64,000 nucleotides of DNA from Mesorhizobium sp. YC-39 (GCF_025753795.1 NZ_JAOWPS010000001.1:1949937-2013936); one strand, 5' to 3'. Counted from the stretch's first letter, positions 34,856 to 43,221 are shown. Program-made: numbers and translations. Notes: generated by a model not told the origin, from the letters alone.

Positions 34856-35581
34856 TTAGGCGCTGTTGGTCCGGCCGGCGCGATCGGCCCTGCCACCCTT
34901 GGACGTCCGCTGTTCGAGGCTGCGCGCATAGGCAAGCAGCTCCTCGAAATCGAGGTCGATATGCTCACGGGCATGGCGCTGGGCCGCGCGCATGTCCTGG
35001 CCTTTCAAGAGCCGCACATAGGTCTCGTGGACGTCTTCGGCCGGCACCGGCTCGTTGCGCGCATGCTGGTGCAGGGCAAAATACATCTGCAGCCGGCTGG
35101 TCAGCCGCTGCCAGGTCTCCAGCAGCACCGAATTGTCGGCCCATTCGTAGATGAGGCCGTGCAATTGCAATGCGGTTTCGATCTGGCGGGTGGTGTCGAG
35201 GTCGCGTGTCGCCTGCTTCACCGCCTCGTGTCGCCGGTCGAGCTCGTCGAAGAAGCGTTCGTCGCGCAGCTTCCAGGTCAGTTCGATGGCGAATTCGTCC
35301 AGCACCTTGTTGAGCGAATAGGCATCGTCGATATCCTTGGCGGTGACGTCGATGACGAAGGTTCCGGCATAGGGAATGCTGGTCAGTATGCCTTCCTGGA
35401 CCAGCTCGCGCATCGCCTCGCGCAGCGGCGCGCGGCTCACCCGCATCTGTTCGGCAATCCTGAGCTCGTTGAGCTTCTGCCCCGGTTCCAACTGGCCGGT
35501 CAGGATCGCGCGCCTGAGCAGCGCCACGATCTCGGCCCTGCGTGTCGTATCCGCGATCGGACTGAAATCCAGCTTGCCCAT
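34856..35581 (-). CDS. GntR-family regulator with FCD domain
   Basis: A 241-aa FadR-subfamily regulator. A winged helix (residues 15-75, LNELRIAEQMRVSRAPLREAMRELVQEGIL region) is followed by an all-helical FCD effector domain with metal-ligand histidines (YSLNKVLDEF, HGLIYEWADN, ARNEPVP, REHIDLD). FCD proteins sense small carboxylates. It is the first gene of a run that continues into the two enolase-superfamily genes, so it likely autoregulates and controls them. ATG at 35581 behind CTGGAG. Confidence 0.88.
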   Translation of the reverse strand: MGKLDFSPIADTTRRAEIVALLRRAILTGQLEPGQKLNELRIAEQMRVSRAPLREAMRELVQEGILTSIPYAGTFVIDVTAKDIDDAYSLNKVLDEFAIELTWKLRDERFFDELDRRHEAVKQATRDLDTTRQIETALQLHGLIYEWADNSVLLETWQRLTSRLQMYFALHQHARNEPVPAEDVHETYVRLLKGQDMRAAQRHAREHIDLDFEELLAYARSLEQRTSKGGRADRAGRTNSA

Positions 35582-35724
35582 TCGGCCACTCCAGGGGAAC
35601 CGAGAACTAGACAAGCAGATTGTCGACAATCTAACAAGAGGTTATTTCCGGATTCTGGATTTGAGATCCGCAGACACAGAACGCCGGCCGATGGCCGCCA
35701 GAGTAGATTTCCAAACAGCCTCTC

Positions 35725-36513
35725 TCAGGCCGCTCTGCCGTAGAAGCCAACCCGCTCCTCGGCGCTGAACATCACGCCTGGCTTCTCGTAGTAGGAAAAT
35801 ACCGCGATCATCCGCTCGCGACTGCCTTCGACGGTGGTGACGCGATGCGCGGTGTTCTTGCCGCGGAAGACGTTCAGCGTGCCCGCCTTCATGCGCAGGA
35901 TTTTTGCCTCGGGATCGCGCCCTTCGAGCAACCTGGCCACGCCGTCATAGTTCGGATTGTCGTCGGAGCGCAGATCGGTGCGATACTCGAGATCGCCGCC
36001 CCGCTCGGCGGCCTGCAGCAGAAGTGTCGTGGTGAACTCCGAGCGGTCGAAGTGCCAGTTCAGCGCCTCGCCGGCGCGATAGGCCATGACGTTGGTGCGG
36101 GCGAGCGGATCCTGCATCACGTGCAACCGTGGCTTGCCCATCGCCGCCGCCAGGAAGCGCAGCAGCGGCTCATACTCGTAAACGGCAAGCACGGTGCTGC
36201 CCGGGATCTGGTCGGCGCAGACCGTGTGGCTGATGGTCTCGACCTTGCGCAGCGCCGGATGGTCGGGCGCCAGCTCCGGGATCTCAGGCTTGAAGTAGAT
36301 GTTGTGCATGCGCCTGTGCACATGCGAGCGCGCCTCCATCACCGGCCGGATTTCCGAGGCCGCCCGTTCGGCAATGCCCGGGCGCAGGAAGCCCTCGAGG
36401 TTGAACATGCCGTCGGCTGCTAAAGCAGCGGCCGAGGCTTCTACCAGCCGCTTCCATTCGGGGCTGCCCTCGCGGTCGAGCGGGTAGCGGTCCAGGTCGA
36501 GAATGTCTTTCAT
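35725..36513 (-). CDS. Fe(II)/2-oxoglutarate oxygenase of the HalD/BesD family, with hydroxylase-type HxD
   Basis: A 262-aa cupin-fold oxygenase similar to proteins annotated ArpA or HalD/BesD. Iron ligands are His154-Phe-Asp156 (ALNWHFDRSEF) and His223 (NTAHRV); Arg234 in SRERMIAVFSYYE is the probable 2-oxoglutarate anchor. The halogenases of this family replace the Asp by Gly to make room for chloride, so keeping Asp156 predicts a hydroxylase, perhaps of a free amino acid. ATG at 36513 behind GAGGA. It is divergent from a GcvA-like LysR gene with repeated candidate operators between them. Confidence 0.8.
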   Translation of the reverse strand: MKDILDLDRYPLDREGSPEWKRLVEASAAALAADGMFNLEGFLRPGIAERAASEIRPVMEARSHVHRRMHNIYFKPEIPELAPDHPALRKVETISHTVCADQIPGSTVLAVYEYEPLLRFLAAAMGKPRLHVMQDPLARTNVMAYRAGEALNWHFDRSEFTTTLLLQAAERGGDLEYRTDLRSDDNPNYDGVARLLEGRDPEAKILRMKAGTLNVFRGKNTAHRVTTVEGSRERMIAVFSYYEKPGVMFSAEERVGFYGRAA

Positions 36514-36551
36514 CGTCGCGTCCTCGTGAAATCCTGTGGTGACTAGACAGC

Positions 36552-36608
36552 AAGGAAAACTTTCTCTCAACGCGGAAAATTGTTAGGCCTGCACAAGGAA
36601 AACTTGTG
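36552..36608. promoter_or_regulatory. Repeated AAGGAAAACTT boxes, candidate LysR operators
   Basis: AAGGAAAACTT occurs at 36552-36562 and again at 36595-36605, 43 bp (about four helical turns) apart. The second lies within the palindrome CACAAG-GAAAA-CTTGTG (36592-36608). They sit between the divergent oxygenase and LysR genes, the usual arrangement of LysR recognition and activation sites. Confidence 0.6.
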
Positions 36609-36621
36609 GAGAGGCGCCGGC

Positions 36622-37560
36622 ATGGAGAAACTTCCACCGCTGAATGCCGTACGGGCTTTCGAAGTCGCTGCGCGAGCCGGAAGTTTCACGCTGGCCGCCA
36701 CGGAACTCGGCGTGTCCTCGGCGGCGGTCAGCCAGCAGATCCGAAATCTGGAAAACTGGTTCGGCAAGCAGCTGTTTGTGCGCAGCGGCAACCGCATCGC
36801 GCTGACCGATGCCGGCCATGCGATCTACCCGCAGACCGCGCGCGCCTTGGGTGACATTGCGGCCATTGGCCGGCGCATGCTGGAAGGGGGCTTGAGAACG
36901 CGTCTTGTCGTCAGCGTGCCGTTTTCGCTGGCCGAACTATGGCTGGCGCCACGGCTGGCCGTGCTGCTCGACGCCTTCCCGCAGATGGCGATCGACGTCC
37001 GTGTCGAGGACGACCCTGTCGATGTCGTGCGCCAGAACATCGATTTGCGCGTCAGCTATGGCGACTATCACTATCCGGCGCTCAGGATGGTTCGCCTTGT
37101 TCATGACGATGTCCTGCCGATCGCGGCGCCAGATTTCTGGCAACGTCACAACAATGGCACCTCCGGCCTGGCGGAGGTGCATGAAAGTCTTTTCATACAC
37201 ACCAATTGGGGGCCGAACTATGCCTCGCACCCAGGCTGGGCCGACTGGTTCGCAGCGTCAGGAGGAAGCCGCGCGCCCGATCCTTCGCACGGACGACGTG
37301 TCGGCCTGTCCAGCCTGGCGATCGCCTCGGCGAGGCTGGGTCTCGGCATTGCGCTTGGCCAGCGGGTCATGGCCCAAGCCGATTTGGAAGCCGGACGCCT
37401 GATCGCGCTCTCGTCCGTTTCGGTTCGCCTCGGCCAGCCCTATTGCGCCTTCATGGCTCCCGCCAAGGCCGAGCGCGCCGACGTCGCCGGTCTGGTCGAA
37501 CTGCTCAGCAAAACGGCGCCCTCGACGTGGGGGTCGAGGGCGCCACAGGACCGGGTCTGA
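36622..37560 (+). CDS. LysR-family regulator, GcvA-like
   Basis: A 312-aa LysR protein. Its start PPLNAVRAFEVAARAGSFTLAATELGVSSAAVSQQIRNLE is typical of the GcvA/amino-acid branch, and an effector domain covers about 95-300. It is divergent from the HalD-family oxygenase, which it probably controls. ATG at 36622 follows GGAGAGG. The last 15 codons contain a 12-bp inverted repeat that acts as the terminator of the convergent efflux operon, so coding and terminator constraints overlap here. Confidence 0.9.
   Translation: MEKLPPLNAVRAFEVAARAGSFTLAATELGVSSAAVSQQIRNLENWFGKQLFVRSGNRIALTDAGHAIYPQTARALGDIAAIGRRMLEGGLRTRLVVSVPFSLAELWLAPRLAVLLDAFPQMAIDVRVEDDPVDVVRQNIDLRVSYGDYHYPALRMVRLVHDDVLPIAAPDFWQRHNNGTSGLAEVHESLFIHTNWGPNYASHPGWADWFAASGGSRAPDPSHGRRVGLSSLAIASARLGLGIALGQRVMAQADLEAGRLIALSSVSVRLGQPYCAFMAPAKAERADVAGLVELLSKTAPSTWGSRAPQDRV
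37515..37544 (-). terminator. Rho-independent terminator of the RND efflux operon, embedded in the LysR coding end
   Basis: Perfect 12-bp arms GGCGCCCTCGAC and GTCGAGGGCGCC enclose a six-base loop, followed on the minus strand by GTTTTGC. It lies 26 bp past the adaptor-gene stop, inside the final codons of the convergent LysR gene. Confidence 0.75.
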
Positions 37561-37569
37561 TGGGGGTTA

Positions 37570-38724
37570 TCAGCTGGCCGGTTTCTGTTGTGGCAGGGGC
37601 GAAACCGGCATTCCCGGTCCTATTTTCTGCAGATTGCCGGTGATCACCTGATCGCCTTCGGCAATGCCGCTCGATATGGCGATGAGATCACCATTGGTCG
37701 GTCCGAGCGAGACGATGCGCTGGTCGACCGTATTGCCCTTGCCGAGCACGTAGAGGTATTTGCCGAGCTGGCTCGAGCCCAGTGCGACCTGCGGCACCAT
37801 CAGCGCATCGGGCTGCTCCTTTATATGCAGCCTCACACGCACATATTGACCGGGCAGCAGTGTGAACTTCGCATTGCCGATCGTTGCTCGCGCCGTGATC
37901 GTGCCGGTCGAATGATCGATCGTGTTGTCGATGAAGGTGAGCTGGCCCTTCTGGCGCGGCTCCGTGTCGCCGGGAAGCAGGACATCGACATCGACAGGCC
38001 CCGCCGCACGGGCTTCCTCAAGCTGTGCCAGATCGGTTTCGCTCGGATTGAAGGTGACGTAGATCGGATCGAGCTGCACCAGCGTGTTGAGCACGGTGCC
38101 GGCTACGCTGACCAGCGTTCCGATAGAGGCCTGATTGCGGCCGATGCGCCCGGCGAACGGCGCCTTGATTTCGGCATAGCTCAGATTGAGCTCCGCCGTC
38201 CGCATAGCGGCCTGGTTGACCGCCAGCGACGCCTCGGCCTCGCGCAATGTGCTGGTGCGCTGGTCGAAACTGTCCTTGGCGAGGTAGCCGCTTTTGGCGA
38301 GTTCGGTGCCGCGGCCGAGATTGGAGCGTGCATAGTCGACCGTTGCCGTATCGCGCTGCACCTGCGCCTTCGCTTGGTCGAGAGCCGCCTGGAAGTCTTG
38401 CGGCGCGATCTTGTAGAGAAGATCGCCTTTTTTGACATCGCTGCCGTCATCGGCGCTCTGCTCTTCGAGATAGCCCGGCACGCGCGCCTGCAGCGTGATG
38501 CTGCGGATGGACTCCACCCGGGCGGCATAGTCGAGATAGATCGGGATCGTCTTCTTGACGACGTTCACCACCGGCACCGGCATGACGAACGCCGCCGGAG
38601 CAGGGGTCGCTGCCGCTGTGCCGGCATTGAGGCTGAGATTGCCCATGTCGAGCAAGTGAACGCTCGCCATCGAGATCGCCCCCAGCGCGACAGCCGCTCC
38701 CAACGCGATTTTCCATTTACGCAT
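37570..38724 (-). CDS. RND efflux periplasmic adaptor (membrane fusion protein)
   Basis: A 384-aa adaptor. One N-terminal membrane segment (residues 6-26) anchors it in the inner membrane. Then come a lipoyl half-motif (SITLQARVPGYLEEQSADDG), a helical hairpin (about 95-165), a second half-motif (IKAPFAGRIGRNQASIGTLV), and beta-barrel and membrane-proximal domains. It follows the pump gene by 17 nt; the adaptor-second order is less common than adaptor-first. No outer-membrane channel gene is present, so a shared TolC is likely. ATG at 38724 behind TTGGAG. Confidence 0.92.
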   Translation of the reverse strand: MRKWKIALGAAVALGAISMASVHLLDMGNLSLNAGTAAATPAPAAFVMPVPVVNVVKKTIPIYLDYAARVESIRSITLQARVPGYLEEQSADDGSDVKKGDLLYKIAPQDFQAALDQAKAQVQRDTATVDYARSNLGRGTELAKSGYLAKDSFDQRTSTLREAEASLAVNQAAMRTAELNLSYAEIKAPFAGRIGRNQASIGTLVSVAGTVLNTLVQLDPIYVTFNPSETDLAQLEEARAAGPVDVDVLLPGDTEPRQKGQLTFIDNTIDHSTGTITARATIGNAKFTLLPGQYVRVRLHIKEQPDALMVPQVALGSSQLGKYLYVLGKGNTVDQRIVSLGPTNGDLIAISSGIAEGDQVITGNLQKIGPGMPVSPLPQQKPAS

Positions 38725-38741
38725 GATTGATATCTCCAATC

Positions 38742-41700
38742 CTATTCGGCAGCTTCCGCCAATCGCACGGGCGTTGGTTCGGCAGCCGGTTCAATATGGT
38801 CTTGTTCATGTTCGCTGGCGGGTTCGCTTTGACCACGGCCCTCGCGCAGTTGCTCGATCACCGCATAGAAGACCGGCACGAACACCAGCGACAGGATCGT
38901 TGCCGCGACCATGCCGCCGAAGACGGTGGTGCCGATCGACTGACGGCTCGCTGCTCCAGCACCTGTGGAGTACATCAGCGGCAGCACACCGAGGATGAAC
39001 GCAAAGGCGGTCATCAGGATAGGCCGCAGCCTCAGCCGCGCCGCCTCCATTGCGGCATCGACGATGCTCAGGCCTTCCTCGCGTCGTCGCCGGGCGAACT
39101 CGACGATCAGAATGGCATTCTTTGCCGCCAGGCCGATCAGCATGACAAAGCCGATCTGCGAATAGACGTCGATCTGCATGCCGCGCAGCAACAAGGCGAC
39201 AAAGGCACCGAACAGGGCAAGCGGCACCGCGAGCAGGACCATGAAGGGCATGGCCCAGCTCTCATACTGGGCGGCGAGAATCAGGAAGACGAAGATCATG
39301 GCGAGACCGAAGACAATCGAGGCGATCGATCCGGCTTTGAGCTCCTGATAGGTGATGCCAGTCCATTCGTAGCCGAAATCTTTCGGCAGTGCCGTAGCAG
39401 CAGCACGTTCCATCGCGGCAACCGCCTGGCCGGACGAGAAGCCTGGCGCGGCGCCGCCATTGATCAGGGCCGACGCATTGTTGTTGTAATGCGGTACGGT
39501 TTCCGGGCCGACGATAGGCACCAGCTTGCCGAGCGTGCTCAACGGCACCATGCCGCCGGCGGCGTTACGCACATAGAGCCGCGAAATGTCGGCAGCACCG
39601 GCGCGCGCATCCTTGTCGGCCTGAATCGTCACACGAAACGTGCGGCCGAACAGGTTGAAATCGTTCACATAGAGCGAACCGAGATAGATCTGCAGCGTGT
39701 TGAACACATCGGGCAGGCTCAAGCCCAGCAGCTTAGCCTTGTTGCGGTCGAGGTCGTAGTTGAACTGCGGCGTCGAGGTCGAGAACGACGAGAACAATTG
39801 CTGCGGGTTGAGCTCGGGCTGCTTGCGCGCCTCGGCGAGCACGGCTTGCGTCGCGTCGTTGAGGGCAGCGCTGCCGCGGCCGGTCAGATCCTCCACCTGG
39901 AATTCGAAACCGCCGGTCGTACCGATGCCCGGGATGGAAGGCGGATCGAAGCTTAGTGCAAACGCCTCCGGAATTTGCATCAGCTTCGAACGCGCGTCGG
40001 CGACGAGCTTGGAGGCGCTCTGGTCCGGACCGCGCTCGTCCCATGGTTTCAGGATGGCGAATTCGACCGCCGAGTTCGACTGGGCGGCATTGGTCAGGAA
40101 GTTCAGGCCGCTGATCGAGCCGACGATATCGACGCCGGGCATCGCCTGCAGGATGTCGCGTGCCTTCTGCGCCACCGCGTCGGTGCGTTCCAGCGAGGCT
40201 CCGTCGGGCAATTGGATGACGACGAAGAAATAGCCCTGGTCCTCGACCGGCAGGAAGGTTGAGGGCAGCTTCTGCCAGACGAAATAGGTTGCGACCAGGC
40301 CGGCCGCGAACAGGCCGAGCATGATCCAGCGCAGCCTGATCAGGATGCGCACGCCATGTGCATAGGCGTGTGACAGCCATTCGAAGCCCGCATTGAACCA
40401 GCGGAACGGCGCGAATTGCGTTTCCCCGCGGTGACGCAGGAAGGCGGCGCTGAGCGCCGGAGTGAGCGTCAGCGAGACGAAGGCGGAGATGCCGAAGGAG
40501 ATCGCGACCGTCAGGGCAAACTGGTTGTAGAGTCGCCCGGAAACGCCGGGGATGAAGGCGACCGGCACGAACACGGCCATCAGCACGGCGGTGGTGGCGA
40601 TGATCGGGCCGGTGACCTCGGCCATCGCCGCTCGCGTGGCGGCAAGCGGCTTTAACCCCGCCTCGAGCTGTCGTTCGACATTTTCGACGACGACGATCGC
40701 GTCGTCGACGACGAGGCCGATCGCCAGCACCATGCCGAGCAGGCTGAGCATGTTCAGCGAAAAGCCGAACATGTACATGACGACCAGCGTGGCCACCAGC
40801 GACACTGGAATGGCGATCGTCGGGATGATCGTGGTGCGCCAGCTCTGCAGGAAGATGAATACGACAGCGACAACAAGCACCAGCGCCTCGCCGAGCGTGA
40901 CCAGCACGTCATGCATCGAAGCCGAGACGAAGCGCGTCGTGTCGTAATGCATGGCGTAGCTGACGCCCTTCGGGAAACGGCCCGACAGTTCCTGCATCTT
41001 GTCCTTGACGCGCTGCTGCAGATCGAGCGCGTTCGAACCCGGCATCTGGTAGACCGCGAGCACCACAGTCGGATCCTTGCCGAAGAAGGCCGACGACGAA
41101 TATTGCAGGGCGCCGAGTTCGATGCGGGCAACGTCGCGCAGCCGCACGAGCGAGCCGTTTGCGGCGTCTGCGCGCACGACGATGTCGCCGAATTCCTTGG
41201 GGTCGCTCAATCGGCCGACCGCGTTGACCTGCATTTCGAAGGCAGTACCGGCTGGCGCCGGCGACTGTCCGATCTTGCCGGCCGCGACCTGGACGTTCTG
41301 TTCGGCAATCGCGTTCTGCACGTCGACGGCGGTGATGCCGAGATTGGCGAGCTTGTCGGGGTCGAGCCATACGCGCATCGAATAGCGCCGCTCGCCGAAG
41401 ATCTGCACATCGCCGACGCCGGGCAGCCGCTTCAACGGGTCCACCACCTGCAGATAGGCGAGGTTGCTGAGCGCCACCGGATCGACCGAACCGTCGGGTG
41501 AGGTGAGGTCGACGATCAGGACGAAATTCGGATTCTGCTTCTTGATCGTCACGCCGCCCTGGTTGACGATCGCCGGCAGCGAAGACGCTGCCTGCGACAC
41601 CCGGTTCTGGACGTCGACGGCGGCGGTGCTGAGCGAATAGCCGACCTCGAAGGTGATGGTGATCGTCGACGAACCGTCATTGGAGCTCGACGACGACATG

Positions 41701-41930
41701 TAGGTCATGCCCTCGACGCCGTTGATCTGCTGTTCGAGCGGCGTCGTGACGGTGTCGGCCACCACCTGCGCGCTGGCGCCGGGATATTGGGCGCTGACCA
41801 CGACCTGCGGCGGCGTGATGTCGGGAAACTGCGAGACGGGCAGCAGGAAATAACAAATCCCCCCGGCGAGCACCATGATGATGGCGATCGCCGACGCGAA
41901 GATCGGACGGTGGATGAAAAAGTTCACCAT
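38742..41930 (-). CDS. RND multidrug efflux pump (HAE1 family inner-membrane transporter)
   Basis: A 1062-aa proton-driven drug exporter with twelve predicted helices and two large periplasmic loops. It has the proton-relay acids in GLVVDDAIVVVENV near residue 405 and the essential Lys in LIGLAAKNAILIVEF near residue 940. N-terminus FFIHRPIFASAIAIIMVLAG is typical. ATG at 41930 behind GAGG; a GTG at 41939 has no ribosome spacing. The start lies within the last codons of a small upstream gene, giving translational coupling. The divergent TetR gene and paired operators indicate inducible expression. Confidence 0.94.
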   Translation of the reverse strand: MVNFFIHRPIFASAIAIIMVLAGGICYFLLPVSQFPDITPPQVVVSAQYPGASAQVVADTVTTPLEQQINGVEGMTYMSSSSSNDGSSTITITFEVGYSLSTAAVDVQNRVSQAASSLPAIVNQGGVTIKKQNPNFVLIVDLTSPDGSVDPVALSNLAYLQVVDPLKRLPGVGDVQIFGERRYSMRVWLDPDKLANLGITAVDVQNAIAEQNVQVAAGKIGQSPAPAGTAFEMQVNAVGRLSDPKEFGDIVVRADAANGSLVRLRDVARIELGALQYSSSAFFGKDPTVVLAVYQMPGSNALDLQQRVKDKMQELSGRFPKGVSYAMHYDTTRFVSASMHDVLVTLGEALVLVVAVVFIFLQSWRTTIIPTIAIPVSLVATLVVMYMFGFSLNMLSLLGMVLAIGLVVDDAIVVVENVERQLEAGLKPLAATRAAMAEVTGPIIATTAVLMAVFVPVAFIPGVSGRLYNQFALTVAISFGISAFVSLTLTPALSAAFLRHRGETQFAPFRWFNAGFEWLSHAYAHGVRILIRLRWIMLGLFAAGLVATYFVWQKLPSTFLPVEDQGYFFVVIQLPDGASLERTDAVAQKARDILQAMPGVDIVGSISGLNFLTNAAQSNSAVEFAILKPWDERGPDQSASKLVADARSKLMQIPEAFALSFDPPSIPGIGTTGGFEFQVEDLTGRGSAALNDATQAVLAEARKQPELNPQQLFSSFSTSTPQFNYDLDRNKAKLLGLSLPDVFNTLQIYLGSLYVNDFNLFGRTFRVTIQADKDARAGAADISRLYVRNAAGGMVPLSTLGKLVPIVGPETVPHYNNNASALINGGAAPGFSSGQAVAAMERAAATALPKDFGYEWTGITYQELKAGSIASIVFGLAMIFVFLILAAQYESWAMPFMVLLAVPLALFGAFVALLLRGMQIDVYSQIGFVMLIGLAAKNAILIVEFARRRREEGLSIVDAAMEAARLRLRPILMTAFAFILGVLPLMYSTGAGAASRQSIGTTVFGGMVAATILSLVFVPVFYAVIEQLREGRGQSEPASEHEQDHIEPAAEPTPVRLAEAAE

Positions 41931-42184
41931 GAAACGCACGCCTCGTTAAATGCTTTTGCTTCGCCAAATGCCTTGGCAATCCTGGACAGCTTCCGGCTGT
42001 GCCCGGACCCCGCGTCTCCTGAAAAACGAGACGGCCGCACCTTGCTGCCCGGGTGCTGCTCATCGGCCAGCGACCGCAGCATCCTCTCGAATGCGTGTGG
42101 GTCGACGCGGTCAGCCTTCATCACCAGCCGGATCATCGGATCCCGGATGGCTTCATCGATTGTCAAATCCTTGCGCTGCGACAT
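41924..42184 (-). CDS. Small conserved-looking hypothetical protein leading the efflux operon
   Basis: An 86-aa protein of no family I can name, charged and probably helical (DLTIDEAIRDPMIRLVMKADRVDPHAFERML in the first half) with no membrane segment. It has a strong AAGGAG ribosome site eight bases before its ATG at 42184, good codon use, and its stop overlaps the pump start by seven bases. These facts support a real gene, possibly one whose translation sets pump translation. A longer start at 42262 would run into the operator region and is less likely. Confidence 0.7.
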   Translation of the reverse strand: MSQRKDLTIDEAIRDPMIRLVMKADRVDPHAFERMLRSLADEQHPGSKVRPSRFSGDAGSGHSRKLSRIAKAFGEAKAFNEACVSW

Positions 42185-42338
42185 CGAAGCGGCTCCTTGC
42201 TGGCGATTCGCATCGAATGATCGCGAATCGTTTTTTGTCGTTCTCACCGGCCGAAGCCGCATGACAGGCAGTTCCTTGTCCTGGTTCCGTCCCGGCAGGG
42301 CCTAACGGCGATGTCGATCGTTGACGGCAGGCAAGAGA

Positions 42339-42385
42339 GGTGTTACCAGTAAGTAACATTCGTGACGTTACAGAGCGGTAACACC
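42339..42385. promoter_or_regulatory. Paired TetR-type operators between efflux operon and tetR
   Basis: Two 16-bp palindromes, GTTAC-N6-GTAAC at 42342-42357 and at 42367-42382, lie 25 bp apart. They are framed by outer 9-bp arms GGTGTTACC (42339-42347) and GGTAACACC (42377-42385). They sit in the divergent promoter region and are the natural binding sites for the adjacent TetR protein. Confidence 0.8.
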
Positions 42386-42431
42386 CTAGTCAAGAGGTGT
42401 GCTGAATTTTTCGGGAGCCAAGGAGACTTCG

Positions 42432-43013
42432 ATGGCAGACGGCATTTCGGAACGCGTTCGGCCCCGGGATCGGATCCTGGAGACGGCGCAGGACATGTTC
42501 CACAAACATGGCATCAAGGGCGTCGGCGTCGACGCTATCACCGAAGCCGCCGGCACCAACAAGATGACGCTCTACCGTCATTTCGAGTCCAAGGACGACC
42601 TGATCATCGAATGCCTGCGCGCCACCGCATGCAAGGCCGCCGCGATATGGGATGCATTCGAGGCCGAATATCCTGGCGACAAGCTTGCACAACTGCACGC
42701 CTGGGTTCGCAAGGTCTCCGAGATGCTCGCGAACGACAGCCGCGGCTGCGACATGGCCAATGCCGCCGTCGAGTTGAGCGAGACCGATCATCCGGCAAGG
42801 CGCGTCATCAAGGAACTCAAGGAAGCCCAGCGCGAACGCCTGGTGAATTTGTGCCGGGAGGCTGGCGTCGGCCAGGCCGAGCTTCTCGCCGACACGCTGT
42901 CTCTCTTGCTCGAGGGCGCTCGCGTCAGCCTGCAGAGCGTCGGCGCGGAGGGTCCCAGCGCGCAGTTCGTGCGCATGGCTGAAGGCCTGATCGCATCGTT
43001 CAAGGCGCGATAA
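42432..43013 (+). CDS. TetR-family transcriptional repressor
   Basis: A 193-aa TetR protein. The helix-turn-helix is at residues 12-57 (ILETAQDMFHKHGIKGVGVDAITEAAGTNKMTLYRHFESKDDLI region). The effector domain follows, with the family-typical GCDMANAAVEL near residue 107. It is divergent from the small-gene/RND/adaptor operon and faces paired palindromes, so it most likely represses both itself and the pump, released by a toxic ligand. ATG at 42432 behind AGGAGA; an upstream in-frame start at 42399 lacks a site. Confidence 0.92.
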   Translation: MADGISERVRPRDRILETAQDMFHKHGIKGVGVDAITEAAGTNKMTLYRHFESKDDLIIECLRATACKAAAIWDAFEAEYPGDKLAQLHAWVRKVSEMLANDSRGCDMANAAVELSETDHPARRVIKELKEAQRERLVNLCREAGVGQAELLADTLSLLLEGARVSLQSVGAEGPSAQFVRMAEGLIASFKAR

Positions 43014-43070
43014 GATCCCGCCATACACGTTCGCGTCTTGAACGCGGACGACATCTCCATGAATGGAATG

Positions 43071-43188
43071 AAAAAAGCCCGCTGCCGGGAGGAGGTGGCA
43101 GCGGGCTTGATTTTCGAATGCGGCGCGGGAGGAGGTGCACCGAATTCAAGGCCGGCATCGCATCTGGGAGGAGTAGATGGCCGACACC
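43071..43188 (-). ncRNA. Three-hairpin sRNA with CUCCUCCC loops (cuckoo / alpha-r14 type)
   Basis: Read on the minus strand, three consecutive stem-loops each expose the anti-Shine-Dalgarno sequence CUCCUCCC: stems 43161-43179 (5+5 bp), 43116-43147 (about 9 of 11 bp) and 43075-43108 (12 bp). The third ends in a run of six U (43071-43076) and is an ideal Rho-independent terminator. A promoter TTGCCG-N17-TACGTT lies at 43193-43221. Length of about 118 nt, the three hairpins and the loops match the alpha-r14/cuckoo family of Rhizobiales, which are thought to mask ribosome sites of target mRNAs. Confidence 0.85.
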
Positions 43189-43192
43189 TGTG

Positions 43193-43221
43193 AACGTACG
43201 GGTTGCCTAACGATTCGGCAA
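43193..43221 (-). promoter_or_regulatory. Candidate sigma-70 promoter of the cuckoo-type sRNA
   Basis: On the minus strand TTGCCG (43221-43216) and TACGTT (43198-43193) are 17 bp apart and would start transcription near 43187, just ahead of the first hairpin. It lies downstream of the LacI-gene terminator, so the RNA needs its own promoter. Confidence 0.5.

Noticed and set aside
35725..36513. Radical halogenase function for the HalD/BesD-family protein
   Set aside because: The iron-binding motif is His-Phe-Asp. Halogenases of this type lack the carboxylate ligand, so hydroxylation is predicted.
43120..43190. A CRISPR-like or tandem-repeat reading of the three GGGAGGAGG copies
   Set aside because: Only the loop sequence repeats; each copy is enclosed by a different self-complementary stem, which is the pattern of a structured RNA.
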